DNA of 64,000 nt. Origin: an uncultured Acidimicrobiaceae bacterium (GTDB taxonomy: Bacteria; Actinomycetota; Acidimicrobiia; Acidimicrobiales; Ilumatobacteraceae). The stretch spans positions 1-64,000 of the forward strand of contig CALACK010000063.1 of the NCBI GenBank assembly GCA_937890395.1, given 5' to 3'. How positions within the stretch are numbered: the stretch's first letter is position 1; each line of letters opens with the position of its first letter. A model generated the notes under the pieces. The model was not told where the DNA came from and ran no database searches. It saw only the letters and a list, made by a program, of their open reading frames with translations. Made by a program: the position numbers and the translations under genes. This document shows positions 8,756-16,916 of this stretch, piece after piece.

Positions 8756-9681
8756 TGCGTAAAACTGCACTTGATTGTGTCTACAAACTCGCCAAAGTTG
8801 ACGAACGGGTTGTGTTCGTCGGCTCTGACCTTGGGCCTGGTGTGCTTGACAAAATGAAAACCGAATTTCCACAAAGGTTTTTCATGGAAGGTGTCAGTGA
8901 GCAATACATCGTCGGCATGGCGGCTGGTTTAGCGATGGAAGGATTCATCCCTTATGTGAATACCATTGCGACTTTTCTAACTCGACGTTGTTACGAACAA
9001 GTAGCAGTAGACCTTTGTATTCATGATTTGCCAGTTCGTCTGATCGCCAATGGCGGTGGCGGGGTTTACGCGCCGCTTGGGCCAACGCATTTGGCGATTG
9101 AGGATATTGCAATTATGCGAGCGTTGCCGAATATGGCAGTAGTGGCACCTTGTGATGCAGATGAAATGAATCGTTTAATGATGTCAACTCTTGAGTGGCC
9201 TCATCCGATTTATATACGTCTCGGCAAAGGAGGCGACAAAATTGTTAGCGAAGAGAAAAATGGTTTTGAATTAGGTAAATCAATCTTGATGCGAAGTGGC
9301 TCTGATGGTATGTTCGTTACGACTGGTGTGATGACGCAACTTGCATTAGAGACCGCAGACATATTGAAAAAAGACGGAGTCAATGTCGGCGTCGTTCACA
9401 TGCACACGATTAAACCTTTTGATGCTGCTGGCGTGATTTCTGCGATTGAAAATGTAAAAGCAGTAGTCACAGTTGAAGAGCACATCGTTAACGGTGGTCT
9501 CGGTTCGGCACTGCTCGAAACATGCAGTGACCTTCGTCCAGAATTATTACCAAAGATTACGCGAGTAGGCATACCTGACAAATTTGCAACTGAGTATGGC
9601 AGTCAAAATTCGCTATTGAAGCATTGGGGAATCACGTCGGATACCTTGGTAGGTGCGATGATGAAAAAGCTTGGAGGCTAG
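8755..9681 (+). CDS. Transketolase-like protein, C-terminal (pyrimidine-binding) subunit
   Basis: The 308-residue partner of the preceding gene. FMEGVSEQYIVGMAAGLAMEG contains the Glu that activates thiamine diphosphate. LGPTHLAIEDIAIMRALPNM is the typical transketolase/DXS middle segment, and the C-terminal domain carries VVTVEEHIVNGGLGSAL. Start and stop overlap by one base (8755), so the two subunits should be translated in a fixed ratio. Whether it acts as a general transketolase or a dedicated glycan enzyme cannot be told from sequence, but the context argues for a dedicated one. Confidence 0.88.
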   Translation: MRKTALDCVYKLAKVDERVVFVGSDLGPGVLDKMKTEFPQRFFMEGVSEQYIVGMAAGLAMEGFIPYVNTIATFLTRRCYEQVAVDLCIHDLPVRLIANGGGGVYAPLGPTHLAIEDIAIMRALPNMAVVAPCDADEMNRLMMSTLEWPHPIYIRLGKGGDKIVSEEKNGFELGKSILMRSGSDGMFVTTGVMTQLALETADILKKDGVNVGVVHMHTIKPFDAAGVISAIENVKAVVTVEEHIVNGGLGSALLETCSDLRPELLPKITRVGIPDKFATEYGSQNSLLKHWGITSDTLVGAMMKKLGG

Positions 9682-9683
9682 TT

Positions 9684-10481
9684 GTGATATTTACTTCAGA
9701 TGAAGATCTCGCAATTGCTAACGAATATTCAAATCATGGTTACATAATTAGACCAAATGCGGACAAAGAAGCATTTAATTGGATTCAGAAAAGTGCGGCC
9801 AATGTGGCTGCGGTTGCTCTAAACATCGAGCCACCAACAGATAACGAAAAGTTCTTGAACGAAATTCACAATCTTGTTGAACCGTCAAAACTAAACGACT
9901 TCAGATTAAAAGTGATACAAGGTTTAAACGCACTTCCAGAATTTCGCTTAATGTACTTTCGTTTGGCGAAACCATATTTAGAAGCAATTGTTGGCAACGA
10001 ACTTGCAATGCAGCAACGCATCAACTTGAGCATTCAAATGCCAAATGACACAAGTTCGTTGTTGCCGGTACATGCCGACACCTGGTCAGGCGACTCACCG
10101 TTTGAAGTTGTGGTTTGGTTGCCACTCGTCAATTGTTTTGGCACAAAGGCGATGTATTTGTTGCCTCCAACCGAGTCTGCAAAATTTTCAGATGAGTTCA
10201 GCAAGCGCGGTGGAAGCAGCAGCGAATCTATTTTCGACTCAATCAAAACCGAAGTTAAATGGCTTGAAGTTAAAAGTGGACAAGTATTAGTTTTTGATCA
10301 GTCTCTCCCACATGGCAATCGTCTAAACGAAGAAACTGAAACTCGCTGGTCGATGAACTGTCGGTTCAAGGGTGTGTTCACGCCGTATGGCGATAAGAAG
10401 CCCGGAGAATTTTTTGAGCCGATCACTCTACGCCCAGCATCTCGGCGTGGTATGTCATACGTGCTTCCGAAAATCTCATGA
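9684..10481 (+). CDS. 2-oxoglutarate-Fe(II) oxygenase of a sporadic carbohydrate cluster
   Basis: A 265-residue protein with a visible iron triad: His130 and Asp132 in VHADTWSG, and His210 in LPHGNRL. Arg221 in TRWSMN is a candidate for binding 2-oxoglutarate. I recognise the type as the oxygenase that accompanies LIC12192-family proteins in scattered carbohydrate clusters; it would hydroxylate or otherwise oxidise a sugar. The GTG at 9684 is chosen because GGAGG at 9673-9677 sits 6 nt upstream. The frame is open to 9624 inside the previous gene. It begins 2 nt after the transketolase stop and overlaps the next gene by 4 nt. Confidence 0.78.
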   Translation: MIFTSDEDLAIANEYSNHGYIIRPNADKEAFNWIQKSAANVAAVALNIEPPTDNEKFLNEIHNLVEPSKLNDFRLKVIQGLNALPEFRLMYFRLAKPYLEAIVGNELAMQQRINLSIQMPNDTSSLLPVHADTWSGDSPFEVVVWLPLVNCFGTKAMYLLPPTESAKFSDEFSKRGGSSSESIFDSIKTEVKWLEVKSGQVLVFDQSLPHGNRLNEETETRWSMNCRFKGVFTPYGDKKPGEFFEPITLRPASRRGMSYVLPKIS

Positions 10482-10879
10482 AAAGGTTACGAGGCTACAT
10501 ATTCGCTCGACCTTTTATGGGCGAAAGGGCTCCGCAACACGTGCAAAATATTATTTTGCGTGACTACTGCAATAAAAAAGGTTTTGAACTATTACTAGCG
10601 GCGACAGAATATGCGATGGCTGATTCATTCATGATTTTAGAGTCGGTGCTAGACGATCTAGATAGCGTTGACGGTGTCGTGTTTTACAGTCTCTATCAAT
10701 TACCAATTCAATCCGAACAGCGAAATTCTGTTTATTCACGTGCGCTTGAATCAGGCAAATCGCTCCATTTTGCTGTCGAAGGAATGTCGATTACGAAGCC
10801 AATAGATATTGATTCGGTTGAGCAATGTTTGTTAGTCAAGACAACTCTTGATCACTGCATTACAAAAGTTGAAGTTTGA
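10478..10879 (+). CDS. LIC12192-family sporadic carbohydrate cluster protein
   Basis: A small protein of 133 aa that I recognise by its N-terminal RGYIFARPFMGERAPQHVQN segment, then IILRDYCNKKGFELLLAATEYAM, VVFYSLYQLP and LHFAVEGM. This is the pattern of the LIC12192 family first noted in Leptospira surface-carbohydrate loci. Its biochemical role is not established as far as I know. It has no signal peptide or membrane segment and looks like a small alpha/beta domain. It overlaps the oxygenase gene by 4 nt, which supports joint function. Family assignment is from memory of the motif. Confidence 0.75.
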   Translation: MKRLRGYIFARPFMGERAPQHVQNIILRDYCNKKGFELLLAATEYAMADSFMILESVLDDLDSVDGVVFYSLYQLPIQSEQRNSVYSRALESGKSLHFAVEGMSITKPIDIDSVEQCLLVKTTLDHCITKVEV

Positions 10880-10882
10880 ACT

Positions 10883-11548
10883 ATGGGTGTTTGGCGCGAA
10901 TTCGTAACACCGTTACATAAGTCGACGAAGCGCGATTATCTTGCGCGAATGAACGACGACAAAGTCCATTGCATGCTTAAGGCAAAAGAATACGGAGCAG
11001 ATTACTGGGACGGTGACCGTCGTTATGGATATGGCGGCTACAAATATCGCGCAGGCTATTGGACGCCTGTCGCCCAATGTTTGATTGATACTTACAACTT
11101 GAAACCAGGTTCAAAAGTTTTGGATTTGGGCTGTGGAAAAGGTTTCTTGTTGCATGAACTTTTATTGCTTGAACCAGATCTACAAATAGTTGGCACCGAT
11201 ATTTCGGAGCATGGTTTAAGCCAGACCACCGATCTTGTCAAGCCAAATGTGCAGATTCACGATGCGCGAGGCGAATTTAAATGGAAGGACAAAGAGTTTG
11301 ATCTAGTAATTTCGCTCACGCTTCTACATAATTTACGAGCGTTTGATTTAGAAAATTGTTTGCGCGAGATTCAGCGCATTGGTAAGTCACATTATGTAAC
11401 TTCCGAGAGCTATCGAAACGAACTTGAGCAATTTAATTTGCAGTGTTGGGCGTTGACCTGTGAAACATTCTTTGATTTAGATGAGTGGCTGTGGATGTTT
11501 GAAAAGACTGGCTATACGGGCGACTACGAATTCATATACTTTGAGTAG
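10883..11548 (+). CDS. Class I SAM-dependent methyltransferase of the glycan cluster
   Basis: A 221-residue protein. A cluster-type N-terminus with YGADYWDGDRRYGYGGYKY precedes the SAM-binding motif I KVLDLGCGKGFLLHEL, followed by an acidic IVGTDIS and a DLVISLTLLHNL post-motif. These mark a Rossmann methyltransferase. The WDGDRRYGYGGY stretch is typical of methyltransferases that travel with sporadic carbohydrate clusters. The acceptor is probably a sugar hydroxyl or carbon of the nucleotide sugar, which is inference. It lies 3 nt after the LIC12192-like gene. Confidence 0.83.
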   Translation: MGVWREFVTPLHKSTKRDYLARMNDDKVHCMLKAKEYGADYWDGDRRYGYGGYKYRAGYWTPVAQCLIDTYNLKPGSKVLDLGCGKGFLLHELLLLEPDLQIVGTDISEHGLSQTTDLVKPNVQIHDARGEFKWKDKEFDLVISLTLLHNLRAFDLENCLREIQRIGKSHYVTSESYRNELEQFNLQCWALTCETFFDLDEWLWMFEKTGYTGDYEFIYFE

Positions 11549-11551
11549 TCA

Positions 11552-12424
11552 ATGTTTGTATTAACAACCGATCAATTTGGTCGTATTTTGATCGAGAATG
11601 TTGCAGCAAGAAGTGGCTCGTCTGAGAACTTGGTTGCGTTGCCAAATATTGAAAAGAATTTCTTGCAAGCCGAACTTGAGAACTGGATGAAAAGTCATTC
11701 GATAAGCCAAGTTTCTGAGACCATACGTTTTAGTTTGCTAACAACTACTGATCAGCCAAAAACTGAATACATATCATGTTCTGTCGAAAACGTAGGCACG
11801 CCAAAGTCTCCTTTCGAATGGGTGTCAGTTGAGAATTTGTGGCAAAAAAATATCGACGATTCAATAGCTAGTGCAATGAACCAGATTATTGGGCAAGTCG
11901 AAAAAATTAATCCAGGGAGTTTAGAAAAACTTGAACAATTGTTTGTAAAAGATTTTGACTTAAATAAAGTAAATCCACGAGTTTTTTTCGCGAAGTCAGA
12001 AACGGTCGAAGTAACAGAAGCGTTGATCTCGTTTCTTGGCGCATTCAGCGTCGGAAACGGGCAGCAAACTGCACGGCTCTGCATGCACCACAGTCAGTCA
12101 CAAGTGATCCAAGAAATGCTAATGATTCATGCAGTGCCGATAAGTACAGGTCCATTACGCCAAAATAATAATTCATCAGTTTCATACCACATGATGCGCG
12201 GAGCCTTAGAAATAACTTTGCACCATGGAGGTACTGTTGGCAACATAGTGCATCACGTTGAGCGCCGCGCCGATCAACCATCGTCACCGAGTTCAATAAG
12301 AGTTCCCGCTCGCGTCTTTCGCACAATTCGAACTGTCACAGACTCGGCCGTATTCATTGAAGTTCAGAGTGGTCCATTCTCTGATAGCGACACCGAGTGG
12401 TGTGCGATTGAAGACATTCGGTGA
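11552..12424 (+). CDS. WbuC-like cupin protein with unrecognised N-terminal region
   Basis: Residues about 165-290 resemble WbuC-family cupins: TARLCMHHSQSQVIQEMLM, SYHMMRGALEITLH, SIRVPARVFRTIRT and the terminal ESGPF-type motif seen here as VQSGPFSDSDTEW. WbuC proteins occur in O-antigen loci and have a metal-binding cupin fold with no firmly assigned reaction. The His-rich metal segment is altered (MIHAVPISTGPL where R-P-H-R-H is usual), so metal binding is uncertain. The first 160 residues match nothing I know. It starts 3 nt after the methyltransferase and overlaps the next gene by 4 nt. Confidence 0.65.
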   Translation: MFVLTTDQFGRILIENVAARSGSSENLVALPNIEKNFLQAELENWMKSHSISQVSETIRFSLLTTTDQPKTEYISCSVENVGTPKSPFEWVSVENLWQKNIDDSIASAMNQIIGQVEKINPGSLEKLEQLFVKDFDLNKVNPRVFFAKSETVEVTEALISFLGAFSVGNGQQTARLCMHHSQSQVIQEMLMIHAVPISTGPLRQNNNSSVSYHMMRGALEITLHHGGTVGNIVHHVERRADQPSSPSSIRVPARVFRTIRTVTDSAVFIEVQSGPFSDSDTEWCAIEDIR

Positions 12425-13284
12425 GAGTTTTAATCGTTGGTGGCACTGGAGTAATTGGTTCTTGTCTGCAAAAGACATTGGCGAAGAACGGTCATGAAGT
12501 GGTCATCACTTCGCGTAAGTCATCGACATCAAATGATTCAACGCTGTTAGTTAATTTGGAGAATATTTCAGATTCAGTGCAAACGATTCGTAATGCCGGA
12601 AACTTCGATGCGGTAGTTCTTTCGGCTGGAGTAAGTTCAATACGAGCCTGTCAAGTCAATCCGCAGGCCACTTCGTTGGTAAATGTTGATGCTCAAGTTG
12701 AGATCGCTAATGATCTTCTCTCCATTAACCCATTAAAAATTGTTCTGATCTCAAGTAATCGAGTCTTTGATGGATCGGCCGAGTTAATCAAAAGCAAGTC
12801 AACCTACAGTCCGACGACTGAGTACGGGCGACAAAAATCGCAAGCTGAAACAGAGTTGCTATCGCTTGGTTCATCAGTAAAAATAGTGCGATTTTCGAAA
12901 GTGATTTCTGAACATACTGCATTGATAGTCGACTGGTTTAGCAAACTCTCAAATAACGAAAAAATTTCAGCGTTTGTCGATATGGCGATTAGCCCGATCA
13001 CCGTTGACACTGCTGTTAATGTCATCGAGAACGTACTCGTTGCCGAATGCGGACCAGTAGTGCAATTCTCGGCGGCAGACGAAATTTCTTTTTTTGATTT
13101 GGCTTCGGTCGTTGCGAATTACGCTAAGTCGCCCCTATCTAATGTGATTCGTCAATTGGCGCAAGATGCAGGCGATAATGCAGTCCTTCATTCGTCGCTA
13201 GAATCAAGTGTGTTCTTGCCGATCAAGCCAATGCCGTCGTTGCAATCTGTTCATAAAATTATGGAGAAACTTATCAGGTCATGA
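12421..13284 (+). CDS. RmlD-like sugar-nucleotide reductase (NAD(P)-dependent SDR)
   Basis: A 287-residue atypical/extended SDR with the cofactor motif VGGTGVIGSCLQ at residues 6-17, LISSNRVFDG (the RmlD-type Ser/Val-Phe-Asp-Gly signature) and the catalytic pair Tyr135 and Lys139 in YGRQK. RmlD-like enzymes reduce 4-keto groups of dTDP- or other nucleotide sugars, so this is likely to set the final stereochemistry of a modified sugar. The GTG start at 12421 overlaps the WbuC-like stop. Its exact substrate is unknown. Confidence 0.82.
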   Translation: MRVLIVGGTGVIGSCLQKTLAKNGHEVVITSRKSSTSNDSTLLVNLENISDSVQTIRNAGNFDAVVLSAGVSSIRACQVNPQATSLVNVDAQVEIANDLLSINPLKIVLISSNRVFDGSAELIKSKSTYSPTTEYGRQKSQAETELLSLGSSVKIVRFSKVISEHTALIVDWFSKLSNNEKISAFVDMAISPITVDTAVNVIENVLVAECGPVVQFSAADEISFFDLASVVANYAKSPLSNVIRQLAQDAGDNAVLHSSLESSVFLPIKPMPSLQSVHKIMEKLIRS

Positions 13285-14711
13285 AAAACGGCACAGTTTT
13301 TGTCTCCGGAACTTTCAATGTTCTTCATCCAGGACACTTGCGCTTACTAAAATTTGCCAAAGACAGTGGTGAAAGACTCGTTGTTGGCGTTCTCAGTGAC
13401 CGCGTGGCTGGGGTGGCAGCACATGTGCCACAAGAGTTTCGCTTAGAGGCTGTCAAAATGCACGCAATCGTAGATGAAGCGTTTTTGATTGATGATTCTG
13501 TGAATGATGCGATCCGCAAAATTCAGCCATCGCGAGTCGTCAAGGGCAAGGAACATAAAACTAAAGACAACCCAGAGCAAGAAGCCGTAGATAGTTATGG
13601 CGGAAAATTGTTATTCAGTTCGGGTGATGTGGTGTTTACTTCGCTTGATTTGATTCGCCGTGAGATGGCAATTCAAGAACCAAAGACGATTACTTTGCCA
13701 ATTGATTTTATGGCTCGACGCGGAGTGACCAAAAAATCTTTATCGTTATTGCTTTCAAAAATGAAAGATATGAAAGTAGTGGTGATCGGCGACACGATCG
13801 TTGACGAATATATCTCTTGTGATCCACTTGGAATGTCCGAAGAAGATCCAACAATTGTTGTAACGCCGATTTCTAGCAAGAAATTTATCGGCGGGGCTGC
13901 GATTGTCGCAGCACACGCAGCCTCACTAGGCGCGAAAGTCAAATATTTCTCAGTCGTTGGTAAAGATGAGTCAGCCCAGTTCTGTCGCGATGAATTGACT
14001 AAATTCAATGTTGACCACGAACTAATAGTTGATGATGCAAGGCCTACAACTCTTAAACAACGCTTTCGCAGTCGCGGTAAGACTCTGTTGCGAGTCAGTC
14101 ATCTGGTGCAACGTTCGGTTGACGAGCCAATACAAAAGAATCTTGTGGCAAGTGTTAAAAAAGCCTGCACTAATGCCGATTTGCTGATTTTCTCAGACTT
14201 TAATTATGGGTGTTTGCATCAGAATGTTGTTGATCAACTCGTTGTGATTGCGACTACAAATAAAATGCGAATAGTCGCAGATAGCCAATCTTCATCGCAA
14301 ATTGGCGATATTTCAAGATTCAAAAATACAGATTTAATAACCCCAACAGAACGCGAAGCCAGGTTGGCGCTGCGCAACACCGAAGACGGTCTCGTGGTAA
14401 TCGCGCAGTCGGTTTGTTTAAGCGCAGAAGCTAAAAGTGTCACTTTGAAACTTGGCGAACAAGGAGTTTTACTTCACGGTCGATGGGGTAAAGACTGGGA
14501 GACCGATCAGATTCCGGCACTTAATTCGGCGCCGCACGATGTCGCAGGCGCTGGCGATTGCCTGCTGGTAGCGACTTCGCTGGCGATGACAGTTGGTGCA
14601 AACATGTGGGAGTCAGGGTTGCTCGGCTCGCTTGCAGCGGCAATTCAAGTTGGGCGAGTTGGCAATACACCAATCACTCAAAACGAACTTCTGCACGAGT
14701 TGGCGGAGTGA
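13281..14711 (+). CDS. HldE-like bifunctional protein with reversed domains: nucleotidyltransferase then PfkB kinase
   Basis: 476 aa. Residues 1 to about 135 form a cytidylyltransferase-like domain with the HxGH site at His16-His19 (SGTFNVLHPGHLRLL). Residues 150-476 form a ribokinase/PfkB domain with VVVIGDTIVDEY, FIGGAAIVAAHAASLGA and the catalytic VAGAGDC (Asp426). E. coli HldE, which makes ADP-heptose precursors, has the same two activities but with the kinase first. The reversed order suggests an independent fusion. With the GmhA-like gene it could phosphorylate and then activate a heptose phosphate. The ATG overlaps the previous stop by 4 nt, and its own stop overlaps the next GTG. Confidence 0.8.
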   Translation: MKNGTVFVSGTFNVLHPGHLRLLKFAKDSGERLVVGVLSDRVAGVAAHVPQEFRLEAVKMHAIVDEAFLIDDSVNDAIRKIQPSRVVKGKEHKTKDNPEQEAVDSYGGKLLFSSGDVVFTSLDLIRREMAIQEPKTITLPIDFMARRGVTKKSLSLLLSKMKDMKVVVIGDTIVDEYISCDPLGMSEEDPTIVVTPISSKKFIGGAAIVAAHAASLGAKVKYFSVVGKDESAQFCRDELTKFNVDHELIVDDARPTTLKQRFRSRGKTLLRVSHLVQRSVDEPIQKNLVASVKKACTNADLLIFSDFNYGCLHQNVVDQLVVIATTNKMRIVADSQSSSQIGDISRFKNTDLITPTEREARLALRNTEDGLVVIAQSVCLSAEAKSVTLKLGEQGVLLHGRWGKDWETDQIPALNSAPHDVAGAGDCLLVATSLAMTVGANMWESGLLGSLAAAIQVGRVGNTPITQNELLHELAE

Positions 14712-15397
14712 GAGCGGTCCTACTCGCCGCCGGACTCGGAACTCGACTTAGGCCACTCACCGATACAGTTCCAAAATGTTTGGTACCGATCAAAGGCAAG
14801 CCACTTTTAGATATTTGGGTTGAATCGCTACTGCAAGCCGGAGTTGAAAGAATTCTTGTAAATCTTCACTACAAGCATGATTTAGTTGAAGACCATATTG
14901 CGAATTCTACATATCGCGATCAAGTTGAAACAGTTTTTGAACCAAAGTTACTTGGCACAGCAGGAACGCTAGTTGCGAACCGACAATTTTTTAAAGGCGA
15001 AGACGGAATGTATATTCACGCCGACAACTATTCAGAAGTTGACATTTCTCAACTGATTGAACTTCATATTCAACGACCGAAAAATTGTTTAATGACGATG
15101 CTTGCCTTTCGAACGGACGCGCCACAAACCTGCGGAATTCTTGAACTAGATAATCAAAATGTTTTGCAAAGAATGTATGAGAAGTCACCAGAGAGTCATG
15201 GCAATTTGGCAAATGCGGCGTTATACGTTTTGTCGAACGAATTAGTAGCAAGCGTTACGACTGAGCATGATTTCAGTACTCAGGTGATACCGAATCTACT
15301 TAAACGTATCTATGTCGTTGAAACCGACAAGACTTATATTGATATTGGTACTCCAGAGAGTTATCAACGCGCTCAAGAAATTGCAAATGTTGATTAA
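14708..15397 (+). CDS. Sugar-1-phosphate nucleotidyltransferase
   Basis: A 229-residue NTP-transferase fold protein. It opens with AVLLAAGLGTRLRPLTDTVP, has the sugar-phosphate-binding KCLVPIKGKPLLDI, LLGTAGTL and the metal-binding YIHADNY. The short length and lack of a C-terminal left-handed helix domain put it with HddC- or RmlA-core-type enzymes that join a sugar-1-phosphate to GTP, CTP or dTTP. The GTG at 14708 is chosen because it overlaps the previous stop and opens the conserved domain directly; the frame extends upstream to 14558 without homology. It may activate the sugar made by the HldE-like kinase, though the two activation activities could be redundant or serve two sugars. Confidence 0.85.
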   Translation: MRAVLLAAGLGTRLRPLTDTVPKCLVPIKGKPLLDIWVESLLQAGVERILVNLHYKHDLVEDHIANSTYRDQVETVFEPKLLGTAGTLVANRQFFKGEDGMYIHADNYSEVDISQLIELHIQRPKNCLMTMLAFRTDAPQTCGILELDNQNVLQRMYEKSPESHGNLANAALYVLSNELVASVTTEHDFSTQVIPNLLKRIYVVETDKTYIDIGTPESYQRAQEIANVD

Positions 15398-16916
15398 AAA
15401 GATCAGACGACAGTTGTTTCAACTACGGCACGGTAACTTTTTAGCGTTTCTAAAAAAGTTTTCTAAATTGAGGACAATGCTTACATTTGTTGCCTTGTTG
15501 AGCTTTCAAGAGCGACGATTTTGGAAAAAACTAAACAAGATCTCATATAACTTTTCTAAGACTGTTGGCCAGAATATTGAACCCAATAAATCTGATTCTT
15601 TGATGGCCAGCAAAGTTGAAAAAATACTGAGCCAAATTAGAGCCTTAATTAAAAATAACCAGACTGCAGCAGCTCTAGAAAAACATCGTCAGGGTGCTGA
15701 ACTGTTTCCAAAATCGCTTGAGCTAAAGCAGGCACACGCGCAGACACACTTTCTTCGAGGTGAATGGACCAACTATCTCGCGGTTTCAGTACAAGCGGAT
15801 GATTTGATGCGACAACTCGCCCAAGAGCAAGCGTTAGATATAACACGACTGCGCTTTTTGGGCAATGGATGGACGGGGCCACTTGGCCATATTTCGTTAC
15901 TTGACACAGTGATAAAACTCAGAGAACTGAATTTGTTTTCTGACGAACAAAGGATTTTGCTTTACGATTCTCAATACGCATCTAATAGTGCACTCCTTAA
16001 ACTTTTTCTTCCAAAAATATTAAATATTAAGAGCGACGTCAAACTTATTGAAAAGTTCACGCAGAAGTTTGGTTCGATAGTTGATCAGGTACCGATGTAT
16101 CGCCTTAAGAACAGAATTGTTGACCAGTGGTCAGCTATCGATATTGCGAACCAAGCATGGAGCAATGAACATCGAGAGCCGGTTGTCAAACTTTCTGACT
16201 CTATTGAGGCTCGAGGTATGTCGATACTCAAACGATGGGGGCTTCCAGCCGATGCTTGGTTTGTAGTGATCCATGTACGAGAAGGTGACCATCGACCACA
16301 TGCCCGTCTACAAAACTCCGATATTTCGACGTATTTCCCGATGATGCGCGAGATTGTGAGTCGTGGTGGATGGGTAATTCGAATGGGGAGTCCGTTGATG
16401 CGGCCACTGCCCGAGATGCAAAATGTCATCGATTATGCGCACGCAATTGAGCGAGTTGACTGGATGGATGTGTTTCTATGGGCAAAAGCTAAGTTTTCTA
16501 TCGCCACAAACTCAGGCGGCTCAGAAGTGCCGATGTGCTTTGGTACGCCTGTAATCAGAACAAACTATTCTTCATTTGGACACTGTTCATTTTTCGAAAA
16601 ATCATTTATGGTGCCAAAGCTCTACAAACTTAAAAGCGAAAAGGTATCAATGTCGTTGCAACAGGTACTGCGCACTCCGATCCCTTGGTGCGAATCGACA
16701 GTTCATGAAAACATTGAATTTGAAATCATAGACAACTCACCCCAAGATTTGGTTAATGCAGCAGTTGAAATGTTCTCAAGATTCGAGAAAAATGTCTGGA
16801 GTATGACGCAAGATCAAGTGAATGCTCAAAACATTCGACTCAGCGAAGGTGCGGTTGGCGGGCTTCCGATCTCGCAAAGCTTTCTTGCCAATCATCAATT
16901 ATTTGTTCAAGCATGA
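15387..16916 (+). CDS. TIGR04372-type glycosyltransferase with N-terminal helical extension
   Basis: 509 aa starting at an ATG that overlaps the previous stop by 11 nt. The C-terminal half has the pattern I associate with TIGR04372 putative glycosyltransferases: WFVVIHVREGDHRPH, a GGWVIRMGSPLM segment, NVIDYAHA, WMDVFLWAKAKF and GTPVIRTNY. The first 170 residues are helical and rich in Lys, Leu and Ala, including a QTAAALEKHRQGAELFPKSL stretch that resembles a TPR-like helix pair. It probably transfers one residue of the glycan; donor and acceptor are unknown. It is the first of three paralogous genes in a row. Confidence 0.72.
   Translation: MLIKKIRRQLFQLRHGNFLAFLKKFSKLRTMLTFVALLSFQERRFWKKLNKISYNFSKTVGQNIEPNKSDSLMASKVEKILSQIRALIKNNQTAAALEKHRQGAELFPKSLELKQAHAQTHFLRGEWTNYLAVSVQADDLMRQLAQEQALDITRLRFLGNGWTGPLGHISLLDTVIKLRELNLFSDEQRILLYDSQYASNSALLKLFLPKILNIKSDVKLIEKFTQKFGSIVDQVPMYRLKNRIVDQWSAIDIANQAWSNEHREPVVKLSDSIEARGMSILKRWGLPADAWFVVIHVREGDHRPHARLQNSDISTYFPMMREIVSRGGWVIRMGSPLMRPLPEMQNVIDYAHAIERVDWMDVFLWAKAKFSIATNSGGSEVPMCFGTPVIRTNYSSFGHCSFFEKSFMVPKLYKLKSEKVSMSLQQVLRTPIPWCESTVHENIEFEIIDNSPQDLVNAAVEMFSRFEKNVWSMTQDQVNAQNIRLSEGAVGGLPISQSFLANHQLFVQA

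Noticed and set aside
14558-14707. Upstream extension of the nucleotidyltransferase frame
   Set aside because: It lies inside the PfkB kinase domain in another frame; the conserved domain starts at GTG 14708, which overlaps the kinase stop.
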